NCBI GenBank assembly: GCA_016704535.1
Contig: JADIZZ010000007.1
Location: forward strand, 62,001 to 126,000
DNA from: Betaproteobacteria bacterium
GTDB lineage: Bacteria > Pseudomonadota > Gammaproteobacteria > Burkholderiales > Burkholderiaceae_C
DNA length: 64,000 nucleotides
Reading direction: 5' to 3'
The notes under the pieces were generated by a model. It searched no databases, was not told where the DNA came from, and saw nothing but the letters and a program-made list of their open reading frames with translations. Made by a program: the position numbers and the translations under genes. Positions 49,750-63,576 of the stretch are shown piece after piece (positions within the stretch are counted from its first letter, which is position 1; each line of letters begins with the position of its first letter).

Positions 49750-50033
49750 AGCTGCTCAAGGCATTGCTCCTCATCGGCGTGGGCCTCCCCGGCCTGGCGC
49801 TGGTCGGCTATGGCTTGTCGCAGGTCACCGAGTACGCGGTTCCCTTGCAGGTCGCCCTGCTGGTTCTCTGGCTTGTGGCGCTGACGAGGCTCCTCCTCCA
49901 CCAGTCCAAGGTGCCGTGCCCCAGGTGTGGCGAAACCTACTCTCGTGGCAAGTACCTCAGCAATTGCCCCAAGTGCGGGCTGCGCATGCTGCAGGAGGAT
50001 CCTCGAGCAGCCGACTGCGGCGGTGAAGGTTGA
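49698..50033 (+). CDS. Small membrane protein with C-terminal zinc ribbon
   Basis: The 111-residue protein has two hydrophobic helices (LLKALLLIGVGLPGLALVGYG and VALLVLWLVALTRLLL) and a C-terminal zinc ribbon, PCPRCGETY...CPKCGLRM (four Cys). A short charged tail follows. I recognise no named family. The function is unknown; membrane anchoring of a metal-binding or protein-binding knuckle is inferred. Confidence 0.72.
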   Translation: MGTYTDHWARYKKNSTRELLKALLLIGVGLPGLALVGYGLSQVTEYAVPLQVALLVLWLVALTRLLLHQSKVPCPRCGETYSRGKYLSNCPKCGLRMLQEDPRAADCGGEG

Positions 50034-50094
50034 ACCCGTCACGGCGGACGGTGCGATGACACACGGGCCAAGTGAATCGGCATCGCAGGAGTGC

Positions 50095-50924
50095 TCAGTC
50101 GGAGCGGGGTTCGGCGCCGTCCTGTTCCGTCCGGTCCTTGATCCACAGCGGGTGGGCCGGTCCCGCCTCGCTCTTCCAGGGCGTGGTTCGCAGCGATTCG
50201 AAGAACGTTGCAGCGGGACCATCGTCACCAGGCGGGTATCCCACCATGTGGGCCCAGGTGCCGAACACCAGCAGACCGAAGCACAGAAGTGCCAGCGGTG
50301 CCTGCACCGCGAACCACAGGTTGTGGAGGACCCGGGCTTCGCGCTCGGAGCCGCCCGACACCAGTAGCACGCCGCCGAAAGGAGCTAACTGGCAGCGCGC
50401 GACGGACACCCCCGCCAGCGGCGGCAGGTCACGCCGGAGCTCACCCAGGGCGAATACCGGATCACCCGCGTACAGGGCCTTCTCGACACTGAAGCTCTTC
50501 TGGTCGAGGAACCCGTCCTTGGCCACGGACGAGGACGGAAGAATGGTGGTCTTGTCGGTATTCACCGCGCACACGCCGTGATCGTCCTGGATCAGAAAGT
50601 TGTCGGTGGTGGTGAGCGTCGAACTGTTGCTGCCGCTCCTGCGCGTGCGTGAGTACCAGATGACCGATGAAGGGCTCCTGCCGGGCTTTGCGGCCGGGGC
50701 TGCGCGGTGCCGCGAAACTTCACCAGCCCGCCGACGTTCGAGCGCAGGTCCACCAGCGGCGCATTCGCAACCGCGCGGGCGACGCGTTGACTGTGCCAGG
50801 CTCGACGGGTGATCCAGAGCCCCAGGCCCAGCAGGACCACGAAGACGGCCACGAAGACGGCCGGCGACAGAACCATGAAGAATGCGGCGAGCATGTCATG
50901 GATGCGATGCAGGTCTTCGCTCAT
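50095..50924 (-). pseudogene. GIDE/BIDE-domain membrane protein, frameshifted
   Basis: It starts MSEDLHRIHDMLAAF at 50924 with GGAGAA upstream. The first part has a membrane helix and the GIDE start (LVDLRSNVGGLVKFRGTAQP). The fold then continues in another frame from about 50690 (SSVIWYSR; NFLIQDDHGVCAVNTD), followed by LRRDLPPLAGVSVARCQLAPF and a second membrane helix. One indel near 50690 explains the break. The family is related to MULAN-type proteins; its bacterial role is unknown. Confidence 0.7.
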
Positions 50925-50989
50925 CCGGGTTCTCCAGTTGCAGCGTCCGGGTTCACGACTTGTATGCTTCACCGTGTTGTCGCATTGGA

Positions 50990-51235
50990 CCACCGTGCCG
51001 GGCCCGGTACCTGGTGTTGTGGGACGGCAAGGGCCGTCTTGGCGGGGAGAAGCGGCGGCACGTCCTGCCGCTGATGGGCAAAGCGCTGGAGGACCTGAGG
51101 GCGGTCGACGCAGTCGGCACAACGATCGATGGCTTCTTGATGAAGCGCGTTCGAAGTGGCGTGGAGACCTTGCTGTCGCCACAGTCTGTTGCGCGTCCCG
51201 GGTTGCGTTTGGTGGTCTCGAACTCCGGGAAGTGA
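50990..51235 (+). pseudogene. Possible tyrosine recombinase remnant
   Basis: The frame reading YLVLWDGKGRLGGEKRRHVLPL, then KALEDLRAVDA, resembles the segment between the first catalytic Arg and the Lys hairpin of site-specific integrases. The catalytic blocks that would follow are absent. This is a weak, memory-based resemblance. Confidence 0.3.
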
Positions 51236-51276
51236 ATGAGTGCGGATCTGCCGGCATGGCCCGGCGCGTGGGCGGT

Positions 51277-52505
51277 CTACAGCAGCCTGATGGCCCTGAG
51301 ATCGGGCAGCTTCCTGAAGTCGGCCAGAGACATCAATTGCGGCAGTGTCAGCTGGCGCCAGCTGCGCCACAGCCGGCCGGCCGCAGCCGGCAACGAGGTC
51401 AGCACGTTGCCGGGTGCCATCTGCGCCATGAACACCTGGTAGACGCCTTCCTTGGCACCGGCCAGCGCCTTGCTGGCAACCACGGTGCGGCCCGCGACCA
51501 GGTAGGTCTGCAGGTCGCCGAACGCAACCAAGACCGGCTTGGGTGCCGGCAGAAGGGCTTGAGTGCGCGCCCGGCGAGGAAACGCACGGCATTCGCCGCG
51601 GCGAGCGCGCCCATGTCGATGGCGTTGTAGGCCTGCTTGCCGACGGCATGCGGCAACTGCGCGGCATCGCCGACGGCGAATACGTTGTCGAAATGGCAGC
51701 TCTGCAGCGTGGCGTGCACGTCCGCCCAGACTTGCGGTGGCGGCGCCAGGCCCGACTCGCGCAGTAGCGCTGGCGGTGCCAGCCCGGCCGTCCACAACGT
51801 GAGTTCGGAGCGCAGCCGCGTACCGTCGGCCAGGCGCACGCCCTTGGCCGACACACTGGCGATCGTCGTGCGGGTACGGAAGCTCACCGCATACGGTTCG
51901 CAGATGCGGCGCAGGTCGGCATCCAGTGACGCCGGCAGGCCCGGCAGCAGCCGGGCGCCGGACTCGACCAGTTCGATGGACAGGCCGGCATCGTCGCGGT
52001 GGCGACGCAGGATCTCGCCCAGCGCCTCGACGCCCGAGAGGCCGCCGCCGGCGATCACGATGCGCAGTGGCGTGCTCTCCCGCACGAGCGAGTCCAGCCG
52101 CTGCTCGATCGCCAGGCCGTCGGCGACGCTGCGGAACGACATCGCGTGGCGTGCCACGCCCGGGACGTGGTGCGTGTTCCACAACGCACCCACGGCCACG
52201 ATGCAGGCATCGAACGCCAGTTCGTGGCCGCCGGCCGTGACCAGCCGGCCCTGCGCCGGCTCCAGCACGGTCACTCGGTCCCGCAGGAAGCGGTGCCCGG
52301 CCTGCTTGACGATGGCGGCGCGGTCCAGACGCAGCCCCTGGGGCGTCTTCACGCTCGACAGGATCTCGTGGATGCCGGGCGCCCACTCGAAGTGCCTGGA
52401 CGGGTCGATGACCGTCACCGCGTGCCGCCGCGACAACTTGATCGCGGCCGTCAGGCCGGCGAAGTTGCCGCCGACGATGGCGATGCGTTTGCGCTGGTCG
52501 GTCAT
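51277..52505 (-). pseudogene. FAD/NAD(P)-dependent oxidoreductase, frameshifted near the C-terminus
   Basis: It begins MTDQRKRIAIVGGNFAGLTAA, an FAD-binding Rossmann motif. A second dinucleotide fold is at RIVIAGGGLSGVEALGE, and NVFAVGDAA binds FAD near residue 290. This is the layout of AIF/NDH-2-like reductases. Near 51550 the frame shifts: the conserved continuation PKPVLVAFGDLQTYLV...APGN is in another frame down to 51277. A single-base indel accounts for it. The substrate is not predictable. Confidence 0.82.
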
Positions 52506-52756
52506 GGGGTGGCGTTTTCAGGCATCGGGGATGGTGGGAAGTATGGTCGAGCGCGAAGCGGCGGCTCGTGCACCAGCGGGCATGGCAGCCGACTGCCGGT
52601 CCAGATGCTCTCATTGCGGTCGCTGTCGCTGTCGCCGCAGACCGATGGACCGCGCCTGCGCACCAAGCAGCTCACCCCGATGCGGCGAGCCCATGGGTGG
52701 TGTCTTCATGGTCGGTGCGGGTTCGCACCGCGGCCTCGCGGCTACCATGCCTTCCG

Positions 52757-53434
52757 ATGTGCAACCTGTACCACATGGCCCCGCGCGACCATGTCGAGCG
52801 CTACTTCCGCGCCATCGTGCCGGAGCACGCCGCCGTGCCGGTCGGACCCTTCGGCACAGGCCTGTTCCTGCGGCCGGTCGACGGCCGAGTGCAGGGTGTC
52901 GTCGGCCAGTGGGGAATGATCCAGCCGCGGGCCAGAGCGCGGCGCCCTGACTCGCGTGCGATCCTGACCAACAACGCTCGCACCGAGACCGTGGCGACCC
53001 GCCCGACCTACCGTGACGCCTGGGCCGCGGGCCGGCGCTGCCTGATCCCGGCCGCCTGGTACCAGGAGCCGAACTGGGAGACCGGTCGCAATGTCTGGTG
53101 GCGGCTGACGCGTGCTGACGCCGAGCCCTGGGCGATCGCCGGACTGTGGTCGGAGTGGGCCGACCCGGCGACCGGCGAGATCGTCCCGAACTTCACCATG
53201 CTGACCGTCAACTGCGACGGGCACCCGTTGCTGGGCCGGCTGCACAAGCCGGATCCCAGGCTACCGGCCGATGCGCAGGACAAGCGCTCCGTCGTGCCGC
53301 TGGAGCCTGAGCAGTGGGCGTCATGGTTCGCAGCAACGCCAGTAGAAGCGATGGGCATGCTGATGGCGCCGCCAATGGAGCGCTTCGATCTGGCCGACGC
53401 GCGGCGAACGGACCAGCTGCTGGGTCGGTCGTGA
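52757..53434 (+). CDS. SRAP-domain protein (YedK/HMCES-like)
   Basis: The start at 52757 puts the catalytic Cys at position 2 (MCNLYHM). Further signature parts are WGMIQPRA, NNARTETV, RRCLIPAAWYQEPNW and FTMLTVNCDGHPLLGRLH. SRAP proteins form a DNA-protein crosslink with abasic sites in single-stranded DNA. The length (225) is normal. The longer upstream frame is ignored because Cys 2 must be exposed after Met removal. Confidence 0.93.
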   Translation: MCNLYHMAPRDHVERYFRAIVPEHAAVPVGPFGTGLFLRPVDGRVQGVVGQWGMIQPRARARRPDSRAILTNNARTETVATRPTYRDAWAAGRRCLIPAAWYQEPNWETGRNVWWRLTRADAEPWAIAGLWSEWADPATGEIVPNFTMLTVNCDGHPLLGRLHKPDPRLPADAQDKRSVVPLEPEQWASWFAATPVEAMGMLMAPPMERFDLADARRTDQLLGRS

Positions 53435-53439
53435 GGCCG

Positions 53440-54224
53440 ATGAAGCTCATGAGCACCGCGTTGTGGATCGCCGCGACCTGCCTGGGATTTCTGGCGCTGG
53501 TCTACCTGTGGCAGGACCGCTTGCTTTACTTCCCTGAGCGGGCGACGGTCGAAGAGGTGGTGAGCGCTGGACTCACGCCCTGGCCGTCGGCGCAGGACTT
53601 CCGGGGGCTGGTCGCCGAGCCCAGGGCGCCGTGCGCGGCACCGCGATCGTCTTCCACGGCAACGCCGGGCACGTGGGTCATCGCGCGTTCTATGCCCAGG
53701 CACTGCTGCCGCTGGGGTTTCGGGTGATCCTCGCCGAATACCCGGGTTACGGGCCGCGCGCCGGCGAGCCAGGGGAAGCGAACTTCATCCGTGACGCCGG
53801 CGAACTCGTCGCGCTCGCTTGTGGTCAGTACGGCGGGCCGCTGCTGCTGGTCGGCGAATCGCTCGGGGCCGCAGTGGCCGCCGGTGCCGGGGCACTGCAG
53901 CCCGAGCGCACGGCGGGGCTGGTCCTGATCACGCCGTGGGACCGGCTGGCCCACGTGGCTTCGCACCACTATCCGTGGTTGCCGGTGAAGTGGCTGCTGC
54001 GTGACCCTTACGACACGGCGGCCCGGCTGGCCAGGTTCGAGCGCCCGGTGGTGGTCATCGTCGCCGAGCAGGACCGCATCGTGCCGGCGCGCTTCGGCGT
54101 CGCGCTGCATGCCGCGCTGGGTGGCCCGAAGCACCTGATGCAGATCGAGGGCGCCGGACACAATGACTGGCCCGGGCGCGTGGACGCCTCCTGGTGGCGC
54201 ACGGCGACGGGCCCGGCACCTTGA
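53440..54224 (+). pseudogene. Alpha/beta hydrolase, frameshifted
   Basis: It starts six bases after the SRAP stop, with an N-terminal membrane anchor (ALWIAATCLGFLALVYLWQ) and RLLYFPE, typical of BEM46/YfhR-like hydrolases. At about 53620 the frame shifts by one base. The conserved part then follows from 53631: TAIVFHGNAGHVGHR, the nucleophile elbow GESLGAA, and EQDRIVP and GHNDW with Asp and His. One indel in GCCCAGGG explains the break. If it is a sequence error, the protein is a complete membrane-anchored hydrolase of 261 residues. Confidence 0.8.
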
Positions 54225-55205
54225 GACAGGCAGGCTCAGAGCCCCTTTGCCCGGGGTTCTGCCGGGGCCGACATGCAGCATGTGGGCGCAGGTGCGATCG
54301 TGGGCGGGACTGGCTGGTCTGACAGCGCTGGACTTCGAGCAGCCGAGTTCGTTGAGCGAGCGCAGCGCCAGTTCTTGGTCTTCTACTGCTTACGACGTAC
54401 ACGAAGCTGGCGTTGAGCCTTTGTGCGGCCTGCCGGTTGGCGCCCAGCACGACGATGCTGAGTGCGTGCGGCGCTGGCACCAGATTGGCTGCCAGGAACA
54501 TCGTATTGGCAGCCCCGGTGGCGAGTCCGCTCATCGTGCGGCAGGCGATGCAATCCAGGCCGCACCGCGACCTTGCCGAGTGACGACGATCCGACGCTGG
54601 CACCTGAAGCCGCCGCGCCGCTGAACATGCGGCCTTCGGCGCCAGCCCACATGGCATCCGGCGGCGCCACTGGCGTCACGCTGGCCGACTGCGGCGTTGA
54701 CCGCTGCTGCCATCGCGCCGGCAGCTCGGCTTCGGCCTTGTGCGTTGCAACGGACAAACCACCCGCCTGGAGTGAGCCGTAGCGCGGCACGCTTTCCGGC
54801 GGCTGACCGCTGTACCTCGGTGCTTGTCCTTCGGCGGCGGCTGGGCGGACGGGCAAGTCAACCATCTGGTCGCGATGCCCGGCCAACGACTGCTCCCGCT
54901 GACGGCGAACTGGGACTTTCGACCCTGAAGCGACAACCACAGCTCTGAACCCGTCGCCCCGAAGCAGCCGGTCGTATCCGCGCCCGCCCCCCCCGGAAGG
55001 TGGCTCAGCAGCCTTGGGCAAGCATAGGTAGGCGGCACTTTGAGAAATCGAGGCGCGGCCCATGGCTTGAAACCATGCGGGCTCACCTCTTCGGGAGCCT
55101 CGCGTACATGACGACGGGCCGCCGCCGGCGGCGGTTCAGTGCGCCGGATCGGCAGTGCGTCGCGGCCCGCTGGTGTCTGGCGGCGATGACGGAAGAATGG
55201 CCCGC
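54225..55205. other. 980-base gap
   Basis: Open frames on the minus strand (54383-55063 and 54676-55245) have no start signal or family resemblance, and I regard them as chance. No structured element was noticed. Confidence 0.45.
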
Positions 55206-55958
55206 ATGCCTCAGCACCCCCTTCTGCACCTGGTGCGCTACCCACCGGGCCTGCGCCAGCCGAAACATGTGCATGGTGGCGCGTCGCTGACCTTGCTGCT
55301 CGACGGCTGCCTGTACGAAAGTGTCGGCCGGCGCGAGGTCAGCGCGCGGGCCGGCCAGTGGTGTCACAAGGCCGCCGGGGTCGACCACGTCACGGCTTTC
55401 GGTCCGGCGGGTGCCACCACTTTGCAGCTCAGCCTGCCTGACCGGCGTGCGCTGGCACCGGGGCTGTCCTGGCATTGGGGGTGCGATGCGACCGTGACCC
55501 AGCTGTTGTGGACCTTGCTGGGCGGTGGCTTGCCCGCGGTTGAAAGCGAACTCCTGAACGACCTTGCGGCCCTTCTTGCGCCGTGCGAAGAATACGTCCA
55601 CGCCCCACCCTGGTGGCCGCGCGCACACGACGCCCTGTGCGAAGGGCTGTCGCCGGTCGGCGCCGTGGCGGCCGATTGCGGGGTACATCGCGCACAACTG
55701 GTTCGTGTAACGCAGCGCCTGGCAGGCTGCACACCCGTGGTGCTGCGTCAGCGCGCACGCCTGGGCCGCTGTCTGGCCCGGCTGGTGCACGAACCCGTAT
55801 TGGCGCTGTGCGATCTGGCGCTGGCCTGCGGCTTTGCCGACCAGGCGCACTTCAACCGCGAGTGCCGGCGCTGGCTGGGCCAGGCGCCGGGTCGATGGCG
55901 TCGGCGCTGGGCGGCAGCTGACGCTGCAGTTCCTGGCCGAACATCTTCAACCCCGTGA
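55206..55958 (+). CDS. AraC-family transcriptional regulator
   Basis: The 250-residue protein has an N-terminal cupin-like sensing half (PKHVHGGASLTLLLDG) and a C-terminal double helix-turn-helix, including LCDLALACGFADQAHFNRECRRWLGQAPGRWRR, the AraC signature. GGAAG lies ten bases before the ATG at 55206. An ATG at 55197 is too close to it. The last 107 bases overlap the convergent hydrolase gene. Target genes are not evident. Confidence 0.88.
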   Translation: MPQHPLLHLVRYPPGLRQPKHVHGGASLTLLLDGCLYESVGRREVSARAGQWCHKAAGVDHVTAFGPAGATTLQLSLPDRRALAPGLSWHWGCDATVTQLLWTLLGGGLPAVESELLNDLAALLAPCEEYVHAPPWWPRAHDALCEGLSPVGAVAADCGVHRAQLVRVTQRLAGCTPVVLRQRARLGRCLARLVHEPVLALCDLALACGFADQAHFNRECRRWLGQAPGRWRRRWAAADAAVPGRTSSTP

Positions 55959-57402
55959 CCCGCCCCCGCGAGTCGCTCAGCACATCCACCAAGATGCCCC
56001 GCCCGCTCCAATCCACACGCCACTGCAGCTTTTCGGGAAATCGCAGGGTCAGTTCACTGTCCAGCACGCCCCAGCGCGCGCGCAGGGCCTGCCCGGTCCA
56101 GACCAGATCAAGCTCGCCGAGCTGCGCATCGCTGTAGCGGCCGACAAGCGCTGCGGGCGGTAGCGGCCAGTCACTCGCCGGCGCGGGTGGCGGCGCCGTG
56201 CGCATGCGCGACTGGACTTGCAGCGCCTGCTTCAGGCCCTCGCTCAGCATCTGCCGGGCGGCAGCCGGCTCGCCGAGCAGACAGCGGTAGACCGACTGCA
56301 GCAGCTGCTCACCCGCCATGCCCGCGACCGCGTCGCCGTTGGTCAGGAAGGCGACACCCAGACCCTGTGCCGGCATGAACGAAAGGTGGCTGCTGGCACC
56401 ACGGAAGCTCCCCAGTCGGGTGAGGATCTCCTGGCCATGCAGGCGCGCCATGTCGAAGCCCAGGCTGTGGCCAAAACGCTGATAGCCCAGCACCTTGCGG
56501 TTCTGCACCACCTGCAGATTCAACATCGGGTCCAGCACTTCGCGGGACAGCACGCTGCGCCCGTCCAGGCGCCCGCCGTCCAGCAACACCTGGATCAACC
56601 GCGCCAGGTCTCCGGCCGTGGCAAACATGCCGCCGGCTGGCCCCATGTTGCTGTCCTGCTTGTTCGCACTCAGGGCCCGCCATCCTTGGGGTGAATCAGC
56701 ATGAGGTGCGGCCAGCGTCTTCGCGTCCAGCTTGGAACGCCAGGGGCTGGTGCGCTTCAGGGTCAGCGGGTCCAGAACCTCGCGCTGGACCTGCAGTTTC
56801 CAGCCGTCGCGGCCGACCGGCGCCATGGCCATGGCTGCCAGGTCGTAGCCCATGTTCGAGTAGTCGAAGGTCTTGCCGCCGCTTGCCGGTGTGGCCTGCG
56901 CCAGCCACCCGAGCAGTTCAGCGTTGTCGCGGTAGACGCCAGAGAAGTTCACGCGCAGCTGTGCGGGCACGGAGTCTGCATCAATGCCGTGGGTGTGGGT
57001 CAGCAACTCGCGCAGGGTGATGCGCTCGGCCTGCAGTGACGGACGCCAGGCCGCCTGTGGCAGCAGCCGCGCCAGCGTGGCCTGCATGTCGAGTTCGCCG
57101 CGGGCGGCACGCTGCGCAGCCGCCAGGGCCGTAAAGCACTTGGTGGTGGACGCGATGTAGTAGCCGGTGTCCTCGGTCGCGGCCTGGCCCGTCGACGCAT
57201 CGGCCAGGCCCTGCGCCGTGGACCACAGCAGCCGGCGTCCGGCAAGCACAGCGATCTGAAACCCGGGAAACGCGCCGCTCGACCCAGCCTGGTCGGCCAG
57301 GGCCTGCAGGTCTGCCACCGACGCCGCAGTGCCTCGGCAGATGCTGGGGATGCCCACCGACGCGGTGGCGAGCAGGGTCTGGAGCAGTTGGCGGCGTTGC
57401 AT
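55852..57402 (-). CDS. Beta-lactamase-fold serine hydrolase, Tat-type signal
   Basis: The start at 57402 gives 516 residues with a twin-arginine-like leader (MQRRQLLQTLLATASVG). The penicillin-binding/beta-lactamase class C fold is shown by the SxxK motif STTK in YIASTTKCF, the Y-x-N motif in DYSNMGYD, and GGMFATAGDLARLIQ. The C-terminal 120 residues form an extra beta domain. It is probably a periplasmic esterase or peptidase rather than an antibiotic-resistance enzyme; the substrate is unknown. It converges with the AraC gene with an antisense overlap of 107 bases. Confidence 0.88.
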   Translation of the reverse strand: MQRRQLLQTLLATASVGIPSICRGTAASVADLQALADQAGSSGAFPGFQIAVLAGRRLLWSTAQGLADASTGQAATEDTGYYIASTTKCFTALAAAQRAARGELDMQATLARLLPQAAWRPSLQAERITLRELLTHTHGIDADSVPAQLRVNFSGVYRDNAELLGWLAQATPASGGKTFDYSNMGYDLAAMAMAPVGRDGWKLQVQREVLDPLTLKRTSPWRSKLDAKTLAAPHADSPQGWRALSANKQDSNMGPAGGMFATAGDLARLIQVLLDGGRLDGRSVLSREVLDPMLNLQVVQNRKVLGYQRFGHSLGFDMARLHGQEILTRLGSFRGASSHLSFMPAQGLGVAFLTNGDAVAGMAGEQLLQSVYRCLLGEPAAARQMLSEGLKQALQVQSRMRTAPPPAPASDWPLPPAALVGRYSDAQLGELDLVWTGQALRARWGVLDSELTLRFPEKLQWRVDWSGRGILVDVLSDSRGRVTGLKMFGQELQRQLPPSADAIDPAPGPASAGTRG

Positions 57403-57749
57403 GGGCGGCGTGGTGATGGGTGGCGTAGTAAGGGGCGACTGCTGCGACTCTGCCCTGCGCCTGCCAGGCTGTCTTGTACGGATGTTGCACGGCGCGACGC
57501 TGCGGCTGGCAGGCCGGTTCGGCCTGCGCATCACCGTCTCGTCGACCTCGCCTCGGCCCATCACCCCTCCACGGCAGCAGCACCATTGCCCACGCCGACG
57601 GCGCATCTGGTGGCCGACGGTGAAGCTGTCAGCCATGGGCGTCAGGAACTGGCCGGCACCGTGAGTCCGAGGCCGAGCCGGGATGCTGCCTCTCGAAGCA
57701 TCGGCGCGCGGCCGGTCAGGCTCTGTGGAGGGGCCGTAGTTGGATCGGC
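57403..57749. other. Short gap between two secreted hydrolases
   Basis: No gene is recognised. It should carry the promoter of the serine hydrolase gene (minus strand). Confidence 0.4.
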
Positions 57750-58574
57750 TCACTCCAGGCTCAGGCGGGTCACCACTGGCAGGTGGTCGGACGGAAAGCG
57801 GGCGTCGACCGTGTCGGTCAGCGCCGCATAGCGCAGCACGCGCCACTGAGGACTGAGCAGCACGTAGTCGATGCGCTCCAACAGCGGCGCGTCGAGCTTG
57901 AAGCCATTGAAGGTGCCCACCGGTCCGTAGGGCGGTGTCTGGCTCAGGGTCCGGGCGTCGCGCAAGCCGGTGAGCAGAATCTGCACCGGCTCGGACTCGG
58001 GCGTGGCGTTGAGGTCGCCCAGCAGTAGCGCGGGGGCTTCGCCGGCGATTTCGCGCATCTTGCGCAGCATCAGCCGGGCGGACTCGCGCCGAGCCACCAC
58101 GCCTTCGTGGTCAAAGTGCACCGAAAAGGCAAAGAAGACCCGGCCATTGGCCAGGTCACGCAGCTTGGCCCAGCTGGCCAGGCGATTGCAGCAGCGGGCG
58201 TCCCAGCCCTTGCCAGGCACCTCGGGCGTGGGGCTGAGCCAGAAATCGCCGGTGGCCAGCAGCGTGAAGCGTTCGGTGCGAAAGAAGATGGCCGCGTGCT
58301 CGCCACCGCGCTTGCCGTCGTCGCGGCCGACGCCGACGCGGGCCAGGCCAGGCATGGCTGCGAGGTCTTCGATCTGGTCGATCAGGCCCTCTTGCGTGCC
58401 AAGCAGATCGATCTCGTGATGGCGGATCAGGGCACGCACCGCATCACGCCGGTGTGGCCAGGCGTTGGGGCCGTCGCTCGCCAGGTTGAGGCGCAGGTTG
58501 TAGGTTGCGGCGTTGAAGGGCTGGGCCTGCACGACCTGGCTCAGGCCCAGCAGCAGAACGGCCAACCACCTCAT
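57750..58574 (-). CDS. Secreted endonuclease/exonuclease/phosphatase-family protein
   Basis: The start at 58574 (MRWLAVLLLGLSQVVQAQP) gives a 274-residue protein with a clear signal peptide. EEP-fold motifs appear in order: ATYNLRL, LLGTQEG (Glu), FSVHFDHEG, LLLGDLNATPES (Asp, Asn) and PSDHLPVV (Asp-His). A periplasmic or extracellular phosphodiesterase is likely; whether it acts on nucleic acid, sugar phosphates or lipids is not clear. An upstream start at 58694 would bury the signal peptide. Confidence 0.9.
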   Translation of the reverse strand: MRWLAVLLLGLSQVVQAQPFNAATYNLRLNLASDGPNAWPHRRDAVRALIRHHEIDLLGTQEGLIDQIEDLAAMPGLARVGVGRDDGKRGGEHAAIFFRTERFTLLATGDFWLSPTPEVPGKGWDARCCNRLASWAKLRDLANGRVFFAFSVHFDHEGVVARRESARLMLRKMREIAGEAPALLLGDLNATPESEPVQILLTGLRDARTLSQTPPYGPVGTFNGFKLDAPLLERIDYVLLSPQWRVLRYAALTDTVDARFPSDHLPVVTRLSLE

Positions 58575-59064
58575 GGCCGCCGGGCCGCCCACTCGGCGGC
58601 GATGAGTCTCGAGCCGTCCATCCGCTTGCGTCGCCTCGGTAGCGAAGCGCTGGGCAATTGCATGTCTCAGCGGCAGCAAGCTGTCTGCACTCATGATTCA
58701 AGCCCTCTGACGGACACCGCTTGAGGCCCAGCCCTCGTCTTGGTTGCGAGGGGATGGGCGTGCCTGCACTTGTAGCCAGCCTACCCGATTGATGACCGCG
58801 GCGGCCGGCAACTCTTGGCCGACCGGGTGAGGTCGGCCGAGCCGTCACCACCGCCGCTGCGGCACCCAGGATCACAGAAATGCGATTTGAGTTGCCTCGT
58901 TCATTTCCTGGCCCCGCCGTTGAACCAACCTTGCGCTAGCTCAGAACGCGGGCCGCCCTGCGAGGCATAAGGTTCGCCTCGGCGGTTCTGATGAGCTTCC
59001 ACCACGATTCCGCGAAGGTCGTAACAGAGCCTCGCGCAGGAGTTGCACTGTTGCCGGAGGTGCC
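58575..59064. other. 490-base gap between divergent genes
   Basis: This divergent intergenic region should contain promoters for both the phosphatase and the ferritin-like gene. I see no clear operator. GGAGG precedes the ATG at 59065. Confidence 0.4.
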
Positions 59065-59616
59065 ATGTCTACCAAGCTCGACGTCTCGAAGCTCTCGCTG
59101 ATGGATGCGCTCGATCTCGCAACACTTATCGAGGTCGAAGCGTTCAAGCGCTACTCCCAATTCGCCGAACGCTTCGGCACCAGCGCTGAGGACGATGCGG
59201 CCTCGGTCTTCGTGACCATGGCGGTCAACGAGAACAAGCATGGCGAACAGATCGCCGAGCGCCGCATCGCGCTATTCGGCGACGAGCGCCCAAGGGTCAA
59301 GATCACAGACATCTTCGACGTAGAAGCGCCCGATTACGGCGCACCCACGGGCGACATGTCGCAACTGGACGCCTATCGGGTGGCCCTGTCAGCCGAGAGA
59401 AAGGCCTATGCCTTCTACGACCAGGCCAGGCGCAACGTGGACCACCCGGAGGTCAAGGCGCTGTTCGAGGAACTGCGGGAGGAGGAGGCCGAGCACGTCC
59501 AGTTGATCGAGGCCATCATCGCCAAGCTGCCGCCCACGGCCCGGGTCGACCGCGAGGATGAGGACAGCTATCCCCAATCCGTCGTTCGCCTGCTGGCGAA
59601 GGACAGGTTCGAGTAG
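59065..59616 (+). CDS. Ferritin-like/rubrerythrin-domain protein
   Basis: The 183-residue four-helix protein has iron-ligand patterns: IEVEAFKRYSQF, NENKHGEQIAERR (E-x-x-H), AERKAYAFYDQA and EELREEEAEHVQLIE (E-x-x-H). There is no C-terminal rubredoxin domain. GGAGG lies six bases upstream of the ATG. Related proteins protect against peroxide or store iron. It is monocistronic. Confidence 0.85.
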   Translation: MSTKLDVSKLSLMDALDLATLIEVEAFKRYSQFAERFGTSAEDDAASVFVTMAVNENKHGEQIAERRIALFGDERPRVKITDIFDVEAPDYGAPTGDMSQLDAYRVALSAERKAYAFYDQARRNVDHPEVKALFEELREEEAEHVQLIEAIIAKLPPTARVDREDEDSYPQSVVRLLAKDRFE

Positions 59617-59920
59617 CCGGAGCGAGAGCGCACGAAACCGCGCCGTTGGGTTACCGCCTCTTTGTGATCGGCCATCGGTCATCTCCGGCGGGAGGTCTGT
59701 CCGAGTGAGATGCCCGAGGTTGCCGTTCGGGCGCGTCGGCCCGAGCCGACGCTGACGGCCGACAGACTTGGGCACTGCTGGGCGTCCCGTTGGCACAACG
59801 CTCAAGGCGCTGAAGTGAAGCGTCGGGTGAGGCTCCGGGCGAGCCCACCGAAGTGTCCAGGTGCTTGCGACACATGCCACCGCGGTGGCCGAACCCCGAT
59901 CATTTGAGGGGGCTGGGAGA
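59617..59920. other. Gap upstream of the cyanophycin-synthetase-like gene
   Basis: No gene is recognised. GAGGGGG at about 59906-59912 serves the ATG at 59921. Confidence 0.4.
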
Positions 59921-63297
<3,377 letters not shown>

Positions 63298-63351
63298 CCC
63301 GGCTGTTGCGCTCGTACGATCTTTCGCTCCGAAGCCAGTGATTGCCAAACC

Positions 63352-63576
63352 ATGGATCTGCAACTGTCAGGACATGTCGCCATCGTCACGGGCGCGAGCA
63401 CGGGTATTGGCCGGGCCACGGCAATCGCATTGGCGGCTGAGGGGGTGCAGGTGCTCGGGGTCGCGCGGCGCCCGCCGGAGTGCGAGCTTCCCGGAACTTC
63501 GCACCTGAGCCTGGACCTCGCCGATATTGCGGCCCCGCAGAAGATGATCGACCACGCGATCGCGCTGCATGGGCGG
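63352..63576 (+). pseudogene. Short-chain dehydrogenase/reductase, N-terminal fragment
   Basis: The first 75 codons encode an SDR start: MDLQLSGHVAIVTGASTGIGRATAIALA with the NAD(P)-binding TGxxxGIG, then VARRP and LDLAD, up to IALHGRL. The family normally continues with NNAG and the catalytic Ser-Tyr-Lys, but the sequence passes into the tail of a gene on the opposite strand. It is a truncation or an assembly join. Confidence 0.75.
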
